Assembly (NCBI GenBank): GCA_964030785.1
Contig: OZ034968.1
Location: 39,413,686 to 39,477,685, forward strand
DNA length: 64,000 nucleotides
Direction of reading: 5' to 3'
From: Siderastrea siderea
Lineage: Eukaryota > Cnidaria > Anthozoa > Scleractinia > Rhizangiidae
A program made the translations under genes and the position numbers. This document shows, piece by piece, positions 11,401 to 23,280 of the stretch; within the stretch, counting starts at the first letter, position 1, and the number at the start of each line of letters is the position of its first letter. The notes under the pieces are model-generated. The model did no database searches. It was not told the origin of the DNA and worked only from the letters and a program-made list of their open reading frames with translations.

Positions 11401-13178
11401 ATAGATCCCTCAGCACGGAAGTCATGTGATCTGTTTTCTTATTTCCTGTTGTAAGATGTGCAGCGATGTTTTGGATGTGTTGAAGTTTTCCAGCTCAAGC
11501 TTAGGAAGACCATAGAAGATGCTGTTGCAGTAATCGAGTGGGTAACTATATGCTTAACATTCTCTTGCGAGAACGTTTGTGAGGGATATACATGAAATGT
11601 CTTTTTTGTTTTCTCAGATTGTTTCAGGGCCTTTAGAATTAATTCGGATTCTGTAGCTAAGACTTTTCTTTAGTCGCACAGCGTTATAGGAAAAGAAATC
11701 TTATCGGCTGAGTTACCGAGCTGGTGTTTACTATTCAAATGCTACCTGACTTTATTTCGTATTATATACGACATATTTGTGAGCATTTTCCTCCAAAAAT
11801 AAAAGAAATTAATTTCACTTGTTACAAGGATTTGGGATGGAATTTAGCCAAAGTTTTTCCCCCAATCAAACACAAATCTCTGGTATGGTTATTATCTTCC
11901 GAACTGGTGTCACTAGAGAAACATGAAATTCTGAAGAATTTACAGGCGGCGCATAGTCTCTCACCCCCCTCCCCCCTCCCCTTTTCGTGAGGAAAAAAGG
12001 TTTTAAGCCTTATAACTTTAGTAGTTCGTGGTTTCCGGTGACCTGTTATGGACAATTTGCACTTCCGGTATGTAAGGAATTAAATGTATGTATGCAACTT
12101 GAGAACTTGGTTTGTTTGTAACCAGTGACCTCTTTACGACTCTTTCTCCAGGAGAAAACCTGTGGCTTTACCTTGAGAAATAAATCGTTCTAAAACCGTG
12201 ATATCGTCAAGTACGGCCCTTAGGCATTCACGACAAATGTTTCAGCCTTCAGGCAAGGGCTCCATTCGGATTTTAACGACACGAGTGCAGGCTAATTGCA
12301 ATCTATTTTTAAACAACGATGCAGGTCCATTTTAATTTACTTCATGATAACAACGAGGCCATTGTTCGAATGCCGACCAGTGATTCTAATGTATTTTGTC
12401 AATACTACCCTGAGAAATAAACATTTCAACGCTTACCTTTACGTAACTTCAATACGCTGCGAAACTCAAAACAACAAAATTACGCTCCTTTCTACGGTTA
12501 CTTTTTTCTATCTGGTTACGTCATAGCTATAGATGGAAAAAAGGTAATATCACAAGCAAATTGTGCGGTATTTGAGAGATTAGCTTTTAATCTAACGAGC
12601 CTGATTGTTTAGAGCCCGTGCGGAGACTAAGTCTAGTGACTTCCGCCAATTCAGGAATGTGCTCTACATTTTATGAGACGGCCACACGTGCCTAGCACGT
12701 GCGCCGCCTAACAATTCGTTGACTCAAGGTGCTGCTGACTCAAGGTGCGACCTCGGTGCGACCTGTGTTTTGTACTCATCCCTTGAGAGATCAAGGCCGA
12801 AGACAACAAATTTCTTCAGGACGTTTTTTCTTTGATCGGGGTCAGGTGTTAACAAATGTAGGTCGCGTAAACTTGAAGCAAGACTGGACTTACTTTCCAA
12901 GTTTCTAAGCGTGTATTTTCGTTAAGACAAGCTAAACCAAACAAACTACTTCTCTTAGACAAAATGTTGCTTAATGTTTATTATTTCGAACTAGGATGAA
13001 ATCGGTATATCACACTTTCATGAATTGTCTGTTGCTTAAGACCAATTGATCATTTGGCGTCACGCCTAGCTGCTTTCTTTTTTTTTTTTTTTTTTTTTTT
13101 TTGATAGCCTCGTTAAAGTATTTTTCGATCTTTTGTGCCCGGCGAAGGCTAGTTAAGATACTTTTTTGAAAGATTTAC

Positions 13179-13788
13179 TTAAGGTGATTCCATTCAATTG
13201 CATTGCGCATCCTTTCTTGGATGGAACTTGATAGGTTTTCTATGGAAGCTGAGCTGTTCAGAGAAATAAATGGTCGTTTTCTCCTAAACGAACTCGGTGA
13301 CCCCACTTTTTTATTCCATTTATTTAAGGAAAATACGACTTTACATGATATATTCAAATTTGAAGAACTTTTCATTATTCAATTTTGAAATATTCCGGTT
13401 GATTCACTACTACAGCCAGATTTTAGGCGTTACACTGGAACCGTGCGGACGCTCGATTTGCCTATTATTTCAAATTAGTTTCATTGTTACGGCAATTTTA
13501 AGACGTTTTACTGTAACATTGTACTTCTATCATAAGAATAATGCTTATATTTCATTGCTAGTTATAACTTTGTTGAAGTAATGGGTGTCTCTGGTACAAG
13601 GATAGGTTTCTTAATGTTGCTATCTAAAGATAGCAAAGTACCTATATACTACAGCCCCGTAGCGTGAAATCAGACACAGTAACCCCCTCTTTTTATTTTA
13701 TTTTTTTAATGTACTAGGTGTAATTAGTAACTGTGCAAAGTTGCAAGAAATTCTCATCACAACTTCTTTTTCGATGGAATCACCTTAA
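13179..13788. mobile_element. TTAA-flanked MITE, about 600 bp
   Basis: TTAA at 13179-13182 and 13785-13788 flank inverted ends beginning AGGTGATTCCAT. There is no transposase. It resembles the 7477-8137 element in size, target site and several internal words (GGGGTCACCGA, TGCGCATCCT), so the two are probably related piggyBac-type MITEs. Confidence 0.7.
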
Positions 13789-14639
13789 TGGTCTTCACTA
13801 AATGTGACACACAACTCCACAATATTGTCATAAACCCCACAAGATTAATTACAGAGCCTACACATAAATACAAAGTGAATGTTGCAATAAATTCCAACAT
13901 AAAGTGAATGTCGTAATAAAGTTCAAAATAGAACTATGGAGGTGAAAAAAGTAACCAAAATGAAGGGAAAATATATATTCTGCACAAATTATACTTCTCA
14001 ATGACTTGAGATTAAAATCCCCAGGCGATGCCGTGGAATGACATGTTGCTTCTTTTAGAAGGTCGAACGGTTCATTTGTCCGCGCCCTGGAGCCATTTTG
14101 CTAAAGACATTGTATTTTGTGCAGATACCCCTATTTTTTGCACGAGTAAACATGAGTAGATATTTATAAAGGATGGGTGTTTTGACGAGAAAGAAACCGA
14201 GAAGAGGAGGGTTCGTTTGAGGATTTTTAGTTTCCTTTCGCAGATTCCTGAAAATGAAGAAAGGAACGTTCCTCTCCGCCCGATATGTTTCGCGAAAATC
14301 ACTCTAAATCATTCTGTTGGTGGCAGGAAAAATTTCTTTCAGCGTCTTGTCTTTATCGGTTTATCATTTTTAAATAATTGCACAATGATATCTGTTAATG
14401 TTGCAGCACACTATAAACCATCACGGTTGAACGCACTGTTGTTTTTATTTTGTTTGGAATCATCCAGCATGTTATGACAATAAAAAAATAGGCGAAAATG
14501 TAGCTCAAACTACCTTCCATCTATTTGCCAGTCAATTAAGAAACAAAATAGTGTATTTTAACCTTTTTACAACAGTAAACCATTGCGTGATTAAATTGAG
14601 AGCCTCACTGTGATCTCGCTTTACAGTGACAACGGTTCA
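13789..14639. other. unassigned
   Basis: AT-rich sequence with no recognised gene. An open stretch on the plus strand at 14217-14477 has no recognisable domain. Confidence 0.4.
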
Positions 14640-15190
14640 GTTACCGTTGACACGTTACCCATCCTTCCATTAAGCGCTCTCACTTGTTCCGAAGGGTCAC
14701 TTTTATACGCAAAAGTACTACCGTTGAGGTAAAATTTAACTTCGTCTGTCCACAACTCCAGTCCAAGTTCCTATCGCATTTTGTTAGCAAACGCAACGGG
14801 ATTTTCCCTGTCATAATCACTTGAGTAAGTAAGACTTTTATACGGGCCTGAAGATACCAAAAATCATTTGCTATTAATAAACCGACGAATAGTAAAAAAA
14901 GAAACATCTGTTTCTGCAATGTTTACCTCTTTCATAATGCTTCTAGCAGTAAAATTCTCCTCCGTACGCCTTATTTATACAAGGTCCTGATACGGATAAG
15001 AAGTCTCTGCTGTCGGTCCGTTAACTTTCGACGCCTACCTCGTCTCAAAGACGTATTTTCGTCTTCGGAACAATGAAAAGCACGACGCTTAGTATCCCGT
15101 AGAAACTCGCATCACGGTTGCAGGGGTTCGACCTGTTCTCCTTGATCTCCTTGTAATGTCTTTAAGAGATAACTTCCTTTCGCTAGACAA
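14640..15190 (-). pseudogene. decayed Tc1/mariner-type transposase remnant
   Basis: Translating the minus strand gives scattered transposase words in the right order: a basic helix-turn-helix-like region near 15190-15050, a stretch with ARSIMKEVN, and ELWTDEVKFYLNG near 14740, which matches the block carrying the first catalytic Asp (WSDESKF-type). Several stops and frame changes interrupt it, and the later D and E blocks are not found. It is unrelated in detail to the DD37E element at 8598. Confidence 0.55.
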
Positions 15191-15740
15191 AAAACGTATT
15201 TAAGCTAATGATTTCTTCTGCTGTGGTTTGTCATGTATAAACCATTTTTAATAGTATCGCGTTATCCGTAAAACTCTGATTTCTTAACCAACATGTACAT
15301 CGGAGTGTTTATTTCGATTTTATTGCTACCCGCATAACATAATGCGTAATTTTGGAAACATTACTGGAAATGAAAAAACAACTGAAACCTTTGTTGTGTT
15401 AAAGGAACACCCTCTTTTTAAAATCATTATCCTTTCGTGATCTTTCTACCCATCTCACGTTAATACTCCAGTTATTGTAGTGTCAAAACAACTGATAACA
15501 TTATCCAGACACCATCTTGTGCATCACACAATCCCGGCCACAACCTTGAAACTGTTTTGCAAGCGAGCTCCCCCTTCCCCTTTTCAATGTTGTTTCTGAC
15601 ACTAAGAAATTTTACTCTGATTAAGTTTGAATGGGGGTGCGGGGTGTTTCAAAGACTTGTGGCCGAGATCATTGTAGCTTCCATATTAGTACACACTAAA
15701 AGGAAACAAAATTTTAAAAGGAACCCTTAAGAGGGACCAG

Positions 15741-16499
15741 CTTCTCGTTTTCTGGGTATGTTTTTCTAATCTTTCTTAACCCTATGAAGTATTAATTCCT
15801 GTAGGTAGTTACGTCTCTAGTAGTATTTTTCCCGGATTCTGCCTTTAAAAAACGAAAATAATTCTATTGATGGCTATTTTAGATTTTTAACACCTTTAGA
15901 GTTTCTAAACCAAAAAGTTGAAGTCCGGTATCACTTTTACACGAGAGTTCGTCCCCAGGTGTGTCCGCTACACTATGGATTTCCCCAAGCTCAACAATTT
16001 TTCGATGAATAGAGGTCTGGAAAAGGGCTATTTTTTGCGACAAATTTATTTCATTTTGCAATAGTTTACTTTACAACATTAACAATACACGACAACTTTA
16101 CAACTACTAAACCAATTATTAATACAAGATGATATTACAAATTAGTAATATAACATTTTAAGGCGCGGCTGCTAAGCCAAGTTAATTTTTTTCGTGTGTT
16201 GTTTGTCAAGTTTTTCTCTTTTTTTTTTCTTTCTTTTTTTTTTTTACTTTTTGGTGTCCACATCTCAAAATTATACTAAAACAATTATTCGCCTCAGGCT
16301 CAGTAAATATTCGCCGATATTTACTTCGCCTTCGGCGAATAGTTTTTAAATATTAATACAATATATGAATGCAAAGAAAACTAACAACAGAGCTGGGAGG
16401 AACAAGAAAAAAAAGAAAGATGCTACATCGCTAAGTTAAACGTCACAAATTACATACACGCTAACAAATGACAAAGAGCTAGTTTTACCAACAATAATA
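15741..16499. repeat. unassigned, with a foldback hairpin at 16280-16345
   Basis: No gene is seen. Around 16285-16345, ATTCGCC...GGCGAATA arms with the palindromic loop CTTCGCCTTCGGCGAA form a strong hairpin. A T/C homopolymer run lies at 16210-16250. Confidence 0.5.
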
Positions 16500-17277
16500 A
16501 TTACATCTTCAATGGAAACCTTACATTCGTACTTTTATTACATTTAATCTGAAGTAGTGATATAAAACAATTAGGAACATTTGCGTAGAGATGAGATGAA
16601 AAACATATTACTACAGATACAAGACATGTGTAGTTGGTATCTTCCATTTTCTGTATAATTTGTTTATTGTCTTGGTCTGGTACTGATGTATTTTTCAGTT
16701 TTACATAAACTTTCGTTTTGAAACCAGTTATATTTGGATGAACATTGTTCCTTCCGCATTCCCATAGGTATAATTTAGCCACAAGTAGCAAATAGTTCAT
16801 CCAGGGGTGTTTTGCGTTTAAATGACCGAGGAGAATATCTCGCAGGTCTACCAGTTTGTTGTATCAGATTGGAACGAAAAGGTTTAACTTGTGTCCAGAA
16901 ATGCCTGAAATACGAAAAACAAACATAAGATGCAAGGGAGTTTCAGCTTCTCGTTTGAAGAACGGGCACTTTTCATCTTAACTTAGTCCTATCTTGCATA
17001 GTTTTGAGTTGGTGTACAAAACAGAGTTTAGAATTTTGAATTGAAAAGCTCGTAAATAAGGCTCAGACGCAACAATATGAGGTTGACTGTAGACTTGTTT
17101 TAATTGTTCTTCTGTCAGATTGAAGCCCCTTTTTAGCTTTTGAGCGTAATTAGGGAGTGTGCTTTTAGACTCACTAACATTGCATAATAGTCTCTTGATT
17201 TCTTTTCTGACACAACAAACTGCTGGTTGTTTAAGCACTTGAATGAAGGATTTGTAACAACTGTAAAAAAACGGCAC
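16500..17277 (-). pseudogene. L1-like LINE ORF2 C-terminal remnant
   Basis: The minus strand reads through the post-RT region of an L1-type ORF2. About 17160-16980 gives PHIVASEPYLRAFQFKILNS and LYTNSKLCKIG. About 16980-16810 gives a damaged zinc-finger-like block (CPFFKREAETPLHLMF). 16800-16501 gives MNYLLLVAKLYLWECGRN. These match the conserved order at the end of L1/Tx1 ORF2. It has stops and at least one frame change, and no reverse transcriptase core. Its 5' side is cut exactly where the foldback element at 17263 begins. Confidence 0.75.
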
Positions 17278-19831
17278 CTGTAAAATAGCGGCATTTTTAC
17301 ATAAAAAAAAAACCTGCTTTTTTACAATTCAGACATTGCAAAAAACCTTCTCTGTTACAAAATATATATTTGTAAAAAACCCGAATTTTTATGTAAAAAT
17401 GCCGGTTTTTTACAATTATGTAATTGTAAAAATGCCGGAAATTTACAATTCAGTTTTGTAAAAAAACGGCCCGGAGCCCATATCTTCCAGACGATTTAAC
17501 CAATTGATCTGAATATTTTTGTGTGTTAAGCTGGCCTTAACAGCAATATTTACCGATGACAATCGCTTTCCCTAATGGCCGACAAACGTTGAGAAAAAAG
17601 GCCGATAATCTTCTCTCACTTACGGCATAGTGAGCGTGCCGAAAATTTACAATTCAGTTTTGTTAAAAAAAAAACGGCCCGGAGCCCATATCTTCAAAAC
17701 GATTTAACCAACTGACCTGAATATTGTCGTTTCTGAAGCTCGCCTTAGTAGCAATATTTATCAATAGCACCCATCTTTAAGCGGGCAGGAAATTTCCAAT
17801 TCATTTTTTTTTAAGAAAAAAAAGAAAACGCCCAGAGTCCAGATCTTCCAAACATTTTACCAACGACTTAACCAAATAAGTTTAAGAAAGGGTGAGCGGA
17901 ACCTTGTAATCTAGTACTGCATAATTGATTTAATGGCCTTATCGATGTCTTCCTCAGATATCTTTTACCAAACTGAATGGTAAATTTCCGGTCCCTTTAC
18001 AAGAAAGTGAGTGAGATAACATAATCGGCCTTTTGGTCTCAACGCTCATCGGCCGTAAGGGAAAGCAATTGTCAGCGGTAAATATTGATGTTAGGGCCAG
18101 CTTAACACACAAAAACATTCAGTTCAATTGGTTAAATTGTCTGGAAGATATGGGCTCCGGGCCGTTCTTTTACAAAACTGAATTATAAATCTCCGGCCCG
18201 CTTACAAGCCCTTGGGTGAAAAAAAGATAATCGGCCTTTTTTTTCACCGCTTGTCGGCTGTTAAGAAAAGTAATTTTCATCAGTGAATATTGATGTTAAG
18301 GCCAGTTTAACACACATACATATTCAGGTCAATTGGTTAAATCGTTTAGAAAATATGGGCTCCGGGCCCTATTTTTACAAAACTGAATTGTAAATTATCG
18401 GCCCGCTCACAAGGCCTTGAGTGAGAAAAGATAATCGGCCTTTTTTCTCAACGCTTGTCGGCTGTTAGGGAAAGTAATTTTAATCGGCAAATACTGATGT
18501 TAAGGCCAGCTTAACACCCATAAATATTCAGGTCTATTGGTTAAATCGTTTAGAAAATATGGGCTACGGGCCGTTTTTTTACAAAACTGAATTGTAAATT
18601 ATCGGCCCGCTCACAAGGCCGTGAGTGAGATAACATAATCGGCCTTTTTTCTCAACGCTTGTCGGCCGTTAGGGAAAGCGATTATCAGTGGTAAATATTG
18701 TTGTCAAGGCCAGCTTAAGACACAAAAATATTCAGGTCAATTAGTTAAATCGTCTGGAAGATATGAGCTCCGGGCCGTTTTTTTACAAAACTGAATTGTA
18801 AATTTCCGGCCCGCTTACAAGGCCGTGAGTGAAATAACATAGTCGGCCTTTTGTTCTCAAAGCTTGTTAGCCGTTAGGGAAAGCAATTGTCTTTGGTATA
18901 TAGTGATGTTAAGGCCAGCTAACAAAAATGGTCAGTTTATTGAATCTTTGGGAAGATATAGACTCCGGGCCGTGTTGTTTTTCAAAAGTGAATTGTGAAT
19001 TTTTGGGCCGTGTATAAGGCTTGTACGTGAGAACATCGTCAGCATTTTTTTCTCAGCTCTTATAGGCTATTTATGAACAAAGTCAATACGGATGAATACT
19101 GAAGTTTATTTCACTTTTTCACCTAAAAAATTCCAGATCGTTCGCTTGAATCGTTTGGTAGATATGGGCTCCGGTCCCTTTTTAAACAGAGTTAGAGGGT
19201 TTGCATGGGAAAAAGGTCGGCCTTTTTTTCCCAGGCGCTAATTAATAAGCGGTTATGGAGGGAACTTTTTACGAATAAATATACCGATAGTAGTGTTAAC
19301 TTCACACAAAAAAATTCAGCTCACTCGAATAAATCGTTGGCACGTTATGGGCATAGGTGCCGTTTTTTTACAAACCTGAATTGTAAATTTCCGGCCCGTG
19401 TTATAAGGGTTGTATGGAAGAACATTTTCCACAATTTTTTCTCAGCTCTCATAGAACGTTGCAATCAAAGTTAATACGAATAAATACTGATACATATTTC
19501 ACCCTTTCACACAAAAAGTTCCAGGTTATTCGGTTAAATCGTTTGGAAGAAATGGCCTCCTGTCCTCCTTTGTAAAAAAAGTGAATTGATAATTAGCCGC
19601 CCAATTTGTAGGGTTCGTATGGGGAAAAGATCGGCCTTTTTTCCAGGCCCTTATAGGCGGTTATGAAGGGAACTTTTTAATGATAAATAGTGATAATTGT
19701 GTCTACTTCGCACACAAAAAAATTTAGTTCATTTCTTTAAATCGTCGGCAAGTTATGGGCCTAGGTGCCGTTTTTTTACAAAAATATATTTCTGTAAAAA
19801 AATGGGCACTTTTACAGGTCAGTTTTTTTAC
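17263..19831. mobile_element. foldback element built of about 200-bp tandem units in both orientations
   Basis: The ends are inverted complements (GTAAAAAAAC, then ACCTGTAAAA inward) at 17263-17290 and 19805-19831. Inside, the anchor GATATGGGCTCCGGGCCG recurs with variation at about 18145, 18351, 18554, 18759, 18953, 19160, 19342, 19547 and 19750, a spacing of about 180-210 bases. The reverse-complement anchor occurs three times at the left, near 17468, 17680 and 17830. Each well-preserved unit starts with a small hairpin: CGGGCCG pairs with CGGCCCG around TTACAA...TTGTAA. There is no long ORF. This resembles FB-type foldback elements or a satellite captured by a TIR element. The family is unknown to me. 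Confidence 0.75.
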
Positions 19832-19842
19832 GCCACATATAT

Positions 19843-20164
19843 ATTTAACAATTAGAATATGAGCTCGAGATTTCTATCGCGTGATAGTTGATGAGGCCGA
19901 AGACCGAATCAACTATCACGCATAGAAATCGAGAGCGAATAATCTAATTGTTTTATTATAAATCTACTAGAGTTCAAAACTTAACAGCAGACACTACATG
20001 TTTTTATTGAAAAATGATATAAATAGGTCACAAAGCGCGCGGAAAACACTCTACTCACTATCTACAACAGAATAGATAGTGAGTAGCGTAGCCAATCAGA
20101 GAACAGCATTAGTGATAGAACGCTAGTAGATTTATACTAAATATATATGTATATATATATATAT

Positions 20165-20220
<56 letters not shown>

Positions 20221-20391
20221 TACTATATATAGTGTCTGCTGTTAAGTTTTGAACGTCTAGTAGATTTATACTAAAACAATTAGATTATTCGCTCTCGATT
20301 TCTATGCGTGATAGTTGATTCGGCCTTCGGCCTCATCAACTATCACGCGATAGAAATCTCGAGCTCATAATCTAATTGTTAAATATATGTA
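19843..20391. mobile_element. long imperfect palindrome with about 160-bp arms
   Basis: Arms 19843-20003 and 20231-20391 are near-perfect inverted complements, from TTAACAATTAGA at the outside to AACAGCAGACACTA inside. Each arm contains its own hairpin (GATAGTTGAT ... ATCAACTATC around GAGGCCGAAG). The centre has another hairpin (ACTCACTATCT at about 20052 and 20077) and an AT run at about 20138-20218. It has no coding capacity; it is a typical foldback MITE. Confidence 0.85.
20138..20218. repeat. (AT)n microsatellite
   Basis: Nearly uninterrupted TA dinucleotides inside the palindrome. Confidence 0.95.
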
Positions 20392-21610
20392 CATATATAT
20401 GTATTTTGTGCAAATATATTAAACGAGTCGATACTAGAAAGGTCGAAGCGGAGATCACTAATGTACCGGATGCCAGATGTGTTATAGTGTTTGTAGAAAA
20501 CAAGCTTATTATTTTTTTGAATATCATGCTTGTTCCTCCGAAGTCTTTCAAAAGATATTCTAGACATGATTTATGTGTACCTCCATTTGAGCAGAATATT
20601 CTTCTCATCCAAGCGAGTCTAAGGGCTTTAACCATAGACTCTATCATTTTTAAGGACTCCTTCCTCATAGATGTTTACTGCAGACAGCCTGGTCACTTTG
20701 TTTTTATCATTCCACAGAATAGGCTATACGTCGGCCTCTATTAAAGGAACACAATCCGGTTACTGAGCATGCTCGCAAATTTAAAAGACGCGATAAGTTA
20801 CATCGAACCTTTAAAATCCGTTTGAATCGTGCTCAGTTAAGTTCGATATTGCTATAAACCTTCGCAGAACTATAGATTAATGATACATAGTTCCTGTTAA
20901 GTTGCAATTTGTGTGAAATCGGGATTTTTTGGCATTGTTTTCATGCCTTTGGATGGAGGACCGAGAGGAGGGAAGCGCTATAGTGCTGGTCGAAGGCTTC
21001 ATTCTTCCGCCTGGTTCCGTAAAAGCTCAGAAAATCGCGAAAGGGAAAAGCAGAAATGGAACCAGCAGCATAGCAGAATATCGATATCTATCAAGAAAGC
21101 AATCCATGAGACATGGAAACGACTGAAGGGATAGTGTCTGTATTCGACCGACACAACCATAAAATGGGTTGGAAGGCCTGCACGACTTCTACTTGACGTA
21201 TTTTTACGCGGCGCCTTATCTTGGTCTTTTGGCCAATTTTGCTTCTTGTGTTTTAGTTTGGAGGTTTTTTAATTGTTGACTGAATTGAGGCGTTAAAACA
21301 TTAAAGGCGTCGCATTCTCGAGGTCATATCGAGGTCATATAGGTGGACTTTTGTGGCTTTCGCCGTTTGTTATTCTCCGTTTGGTTTGACTTCTTATCGT
21401 TTGTTAAGCGATTTAATGTGGTTTGTATGCCGCTCTTGGCATAATAGGTACGTTGAATTTGGCTCGTTTAGGAAATTTATAGGTTTTTCCGCCTCTCATG
21501 TTTATATTTGAGACAATAAAGGATCTGAAATATTCACATCAGCGTGACGAGTTTCCCTGCTGATGTTTGTAACGCCGGGCCAGGTTTATTGTTTTTAATT
21601 CTGTTGCAGG
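20392..21610. other. unassigned; one basic open frame at 20913-21134
   Basis: The + strand frame 20913-21134 encodes 73 residues ending in a Lys/Arg/Glu-rich stretch (SENREREKQKWNQQ, then HETWKRLKG) before a TAG. It looks protein-like but matches no family I can name; it may be a transposon-derived fragment. Near 20713-20745, AATAGGCTATACGTCGGCC matches, inverted, the end of the repeat at 25480-25505. Confidence 0.35.
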
Positions 21611-21621
21611 ATTTTGTGTTT

Positions 21622-21699
21622 CAATCAATCAATCAATCAATCAATCACTCAATCAATCACTCAATCAATCAATCAATCATCAATCAATCAATCAATCAA
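21622..21699 (-). repeat. (TCAA)n tetranucleotide repeat, probably a LINE tail
   Basis: About eighteen TCAA/TCAC units are followed by AAACCTTTATTTATACATGA. Read on the minus strand this is a LINE 3' end (ATAAATAAAGG) with a TTGA tail. No coding part remains. Confidence 0.75.
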
Positions 21700-22009
21700 A
21701 ACCTTTATTTATACATGATGACGTTTAAAGCTTAGTAGCTTGAGGGGTCGTGTATAGGATATATAATTGCACTATACGTGATGTTTCGCATCACGCTGCT
21801 AAATCTTTGTGTATAATCAGGGGCACCCAACGAGAAAATTTTAGCAAAATTCTTGAAATATCATTTCCTGCTTTCTAAGATTGTGTCAGAGGTTTTTAAA
21901 GGCATATTAAATGGAGGATGTAACAGTGGATCACCGCGCGGGCCGCGGAGTAATCTTGTCGCGTCAATGTGACAGTTCTATTGTTTTTTTGAAAGATAAC
22001 AGCTGACGT

Positions 22010-22450
22010 TAACGCGTGCGCATTATAGGGACAGTGTCCCTTTAAGACGGTTACGACAACTCATATACATGAACGAGGAAAACATTGCTAATTAAGCTAT
22101 CATCTCACGCTGTGAGCATCTTTAACACTGTACATATCATTGCTGTGCCTCAGTGATTTCGCTAACGAGAAAAATGTTCACAAAGGAAAGCCGATTTTGT
22201 GAATGTATGTGTGTATTATCTTTGGTAGACAGCCAGGCGACAGCATTTAAATTATCCCTCTTGGGTAGATTGAAACTATTGTTTAATATTTTATCAGTAA
22301 TTTAACTTTCGGGGCCGGTTATTTAAGCGAAGTTCATATGGCGATTAACAAAACCACAGTCTAAACCAATCCCAGTGTGGCCAACCCAATATTCCCGGCA
22401 ATATCTTCAGATTCCCGAAAATGAATTGGCCGTTCTCCCGAAACAGTTAT
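22010..22450. repeat. inverted repeat arm A1 (partner 24600-25510)
   Basis: The segment is the reverse complement of 25140-25470 plus 24600-24690. Shared blocks include CATATACATGAAC, AGCCAGGCGACA, GGCCGGTTATTTAA, TAAACCAA, TGTGGCCAAC and TTCTCCCGAAAC. The partner is split by about 450 bases. The two arms flank AS3MT exon 1. Confidence 0.75.
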
Positions 22451-23280
22451 TCTTACCCCGTAGTGAAGTTGAGTGCATACAAGTGAAGGTCAGAGCAAAT
22501 AACTGAAGGTAAGTGCGAAGAAATGAAAGTAAGTGCATACGAGTGAAGGTCAGTGCGAAGAAGTGAAGGTACTGTGTGGCGCTAAATTTTTGCGGGAGTT
22601 TAATTTTGCGCATTGGCGATTTTTTGTTTTGCGGGAACTAATTTTTGCGATTGGAAGAGACTGGTTTTTCTTGCTGGGAATTAGCTTTTGCGATTTTCTG
22701 AAAGTCGCGTTCAAATGGAACTGATAACATTTTCGTTTTTTTATTTGACGGAGTACAAGCAATTGAAATACAGATATTAAAAACAACATAGGAACGTAAC
22801 ATAGATCAATCGATTTCACTATATTACACTACAATGGATCGACAATAACTGGGGTACCACTTGATGTATTATCCACCGAGTTGCTATGGCATTTTCTCCT
22901 TCAAACCAGTATTTTTGTACATAATTTCTACCTTGGAGTAAATTTTGTGGAAAAAAAATTTGCAGTAATTTAATTTTGTGGGAATTTATTTTTGCGGATC
23001 GCGAAAAAAAACTCAAAAATCACAAAAATTAGAACCTGCAAAAATTTAGTGCCACACGGTAGGCACATAGAAGTGACGGTGAGTGCATAGGAGTGAAGGC
23101 GAGTGCATAGGAGTGAAGGCGAGTGGATACAAGTAAGAGTGAGTGGTGAGTGCATAGAGGTGAAGTGCAGCGCGAAGAAATGAAGGTAAGTGCATAGAAG
23201 TGAAAGGGAGTGCATACAATTCAAGATGAGTGCATAGAAGTAAAGGACAGTGCGTAACGGTGGACGTGAGTGCATAAGAG
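22450..23280 (+). repeat. minisatellite (about 17-18-bp units) split by a TIR element
   Basis: Units of the type AGTGCATAGAAGTGAAGG recur about 7 times at 22450-22568 and more than 10 times at 23060-23280, with AGTGCGAAGAAGTGAAGG variants. The array is interrupted at 22569-23062 by an inserted element. It ends about 150 bases upstream of the AS3MT start codon. Confidence 0.85.
22569..23062. mobile_element. TIR element inserted in the minisatellite, about 490 bp
   Basis: The left end TACTGTGTGGCGCTAAATTT and the right end (reverse complement TACCGTGTGGCACTAAATTT) are inverted repeats with 2 mismatches in the first 20 bases. Inside are several TTTTTGCG words. TA at both edges suggests a Tc1/mariner-type MITE. 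No transposase is encoded. Confidence 0.75.

Larger units (their letters stand above)
10160..12885 (-). repeat. left arm of a large inverted repeat (partners at 32700-34775 and 43140-43600)
   Basis: About 10160-11920 is the reverse complement of about 34775-32868, including a LINE fragment and its microsatellite. About 12718-12885 is the reverse complement of 32850-32700, the 5' part of a gypsy LTR, carrying two copies of TTGACTCAAGG. About 11940-12310 is the reverse complement of 43150-43600. The arm is therefore a composite of repeats also present elsewhere in the window. About 12310-12717 has no partner in the window and no recognised feature. Confidence 0.75.
12986..15740 (-). repeat. composite repeat; short form at 25520-25800 on the opposite strand
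   Basis: 12986-13110 and 13125-13165 are reverse complements of 25680-25800 and 25570-25620. About 15683-15735 is the reverse complement of 25527-25560. The copy at 25.5 kb thus has the two ends but lacks the middle 2.5 kb. The middle here holds a TTAA MITE and a transposase remnant, so either this copy gained insertions or the other is a deletion derivative. A T23 run lies near 13080. Confidence 0.65.

Noticed and set aside
19868..19905. Possible hammerhead ribozyme (TTGATGAGGCCGAAGACCGA) in the palindrome arm
   Set aside because: It resembles CTGATGAG...GAAA, but the invariant C3 is T and GAAA is GAAT. The segment is explained by self-complementarity (GATAGTTGAT/ATCAACTATC), and the other arm carries the inverted form.
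22569..23062. Overlapping short frames on both strands inside the minisatellite region
   Set aside because: They are explained by the repeat units and the TIR element; no domain.
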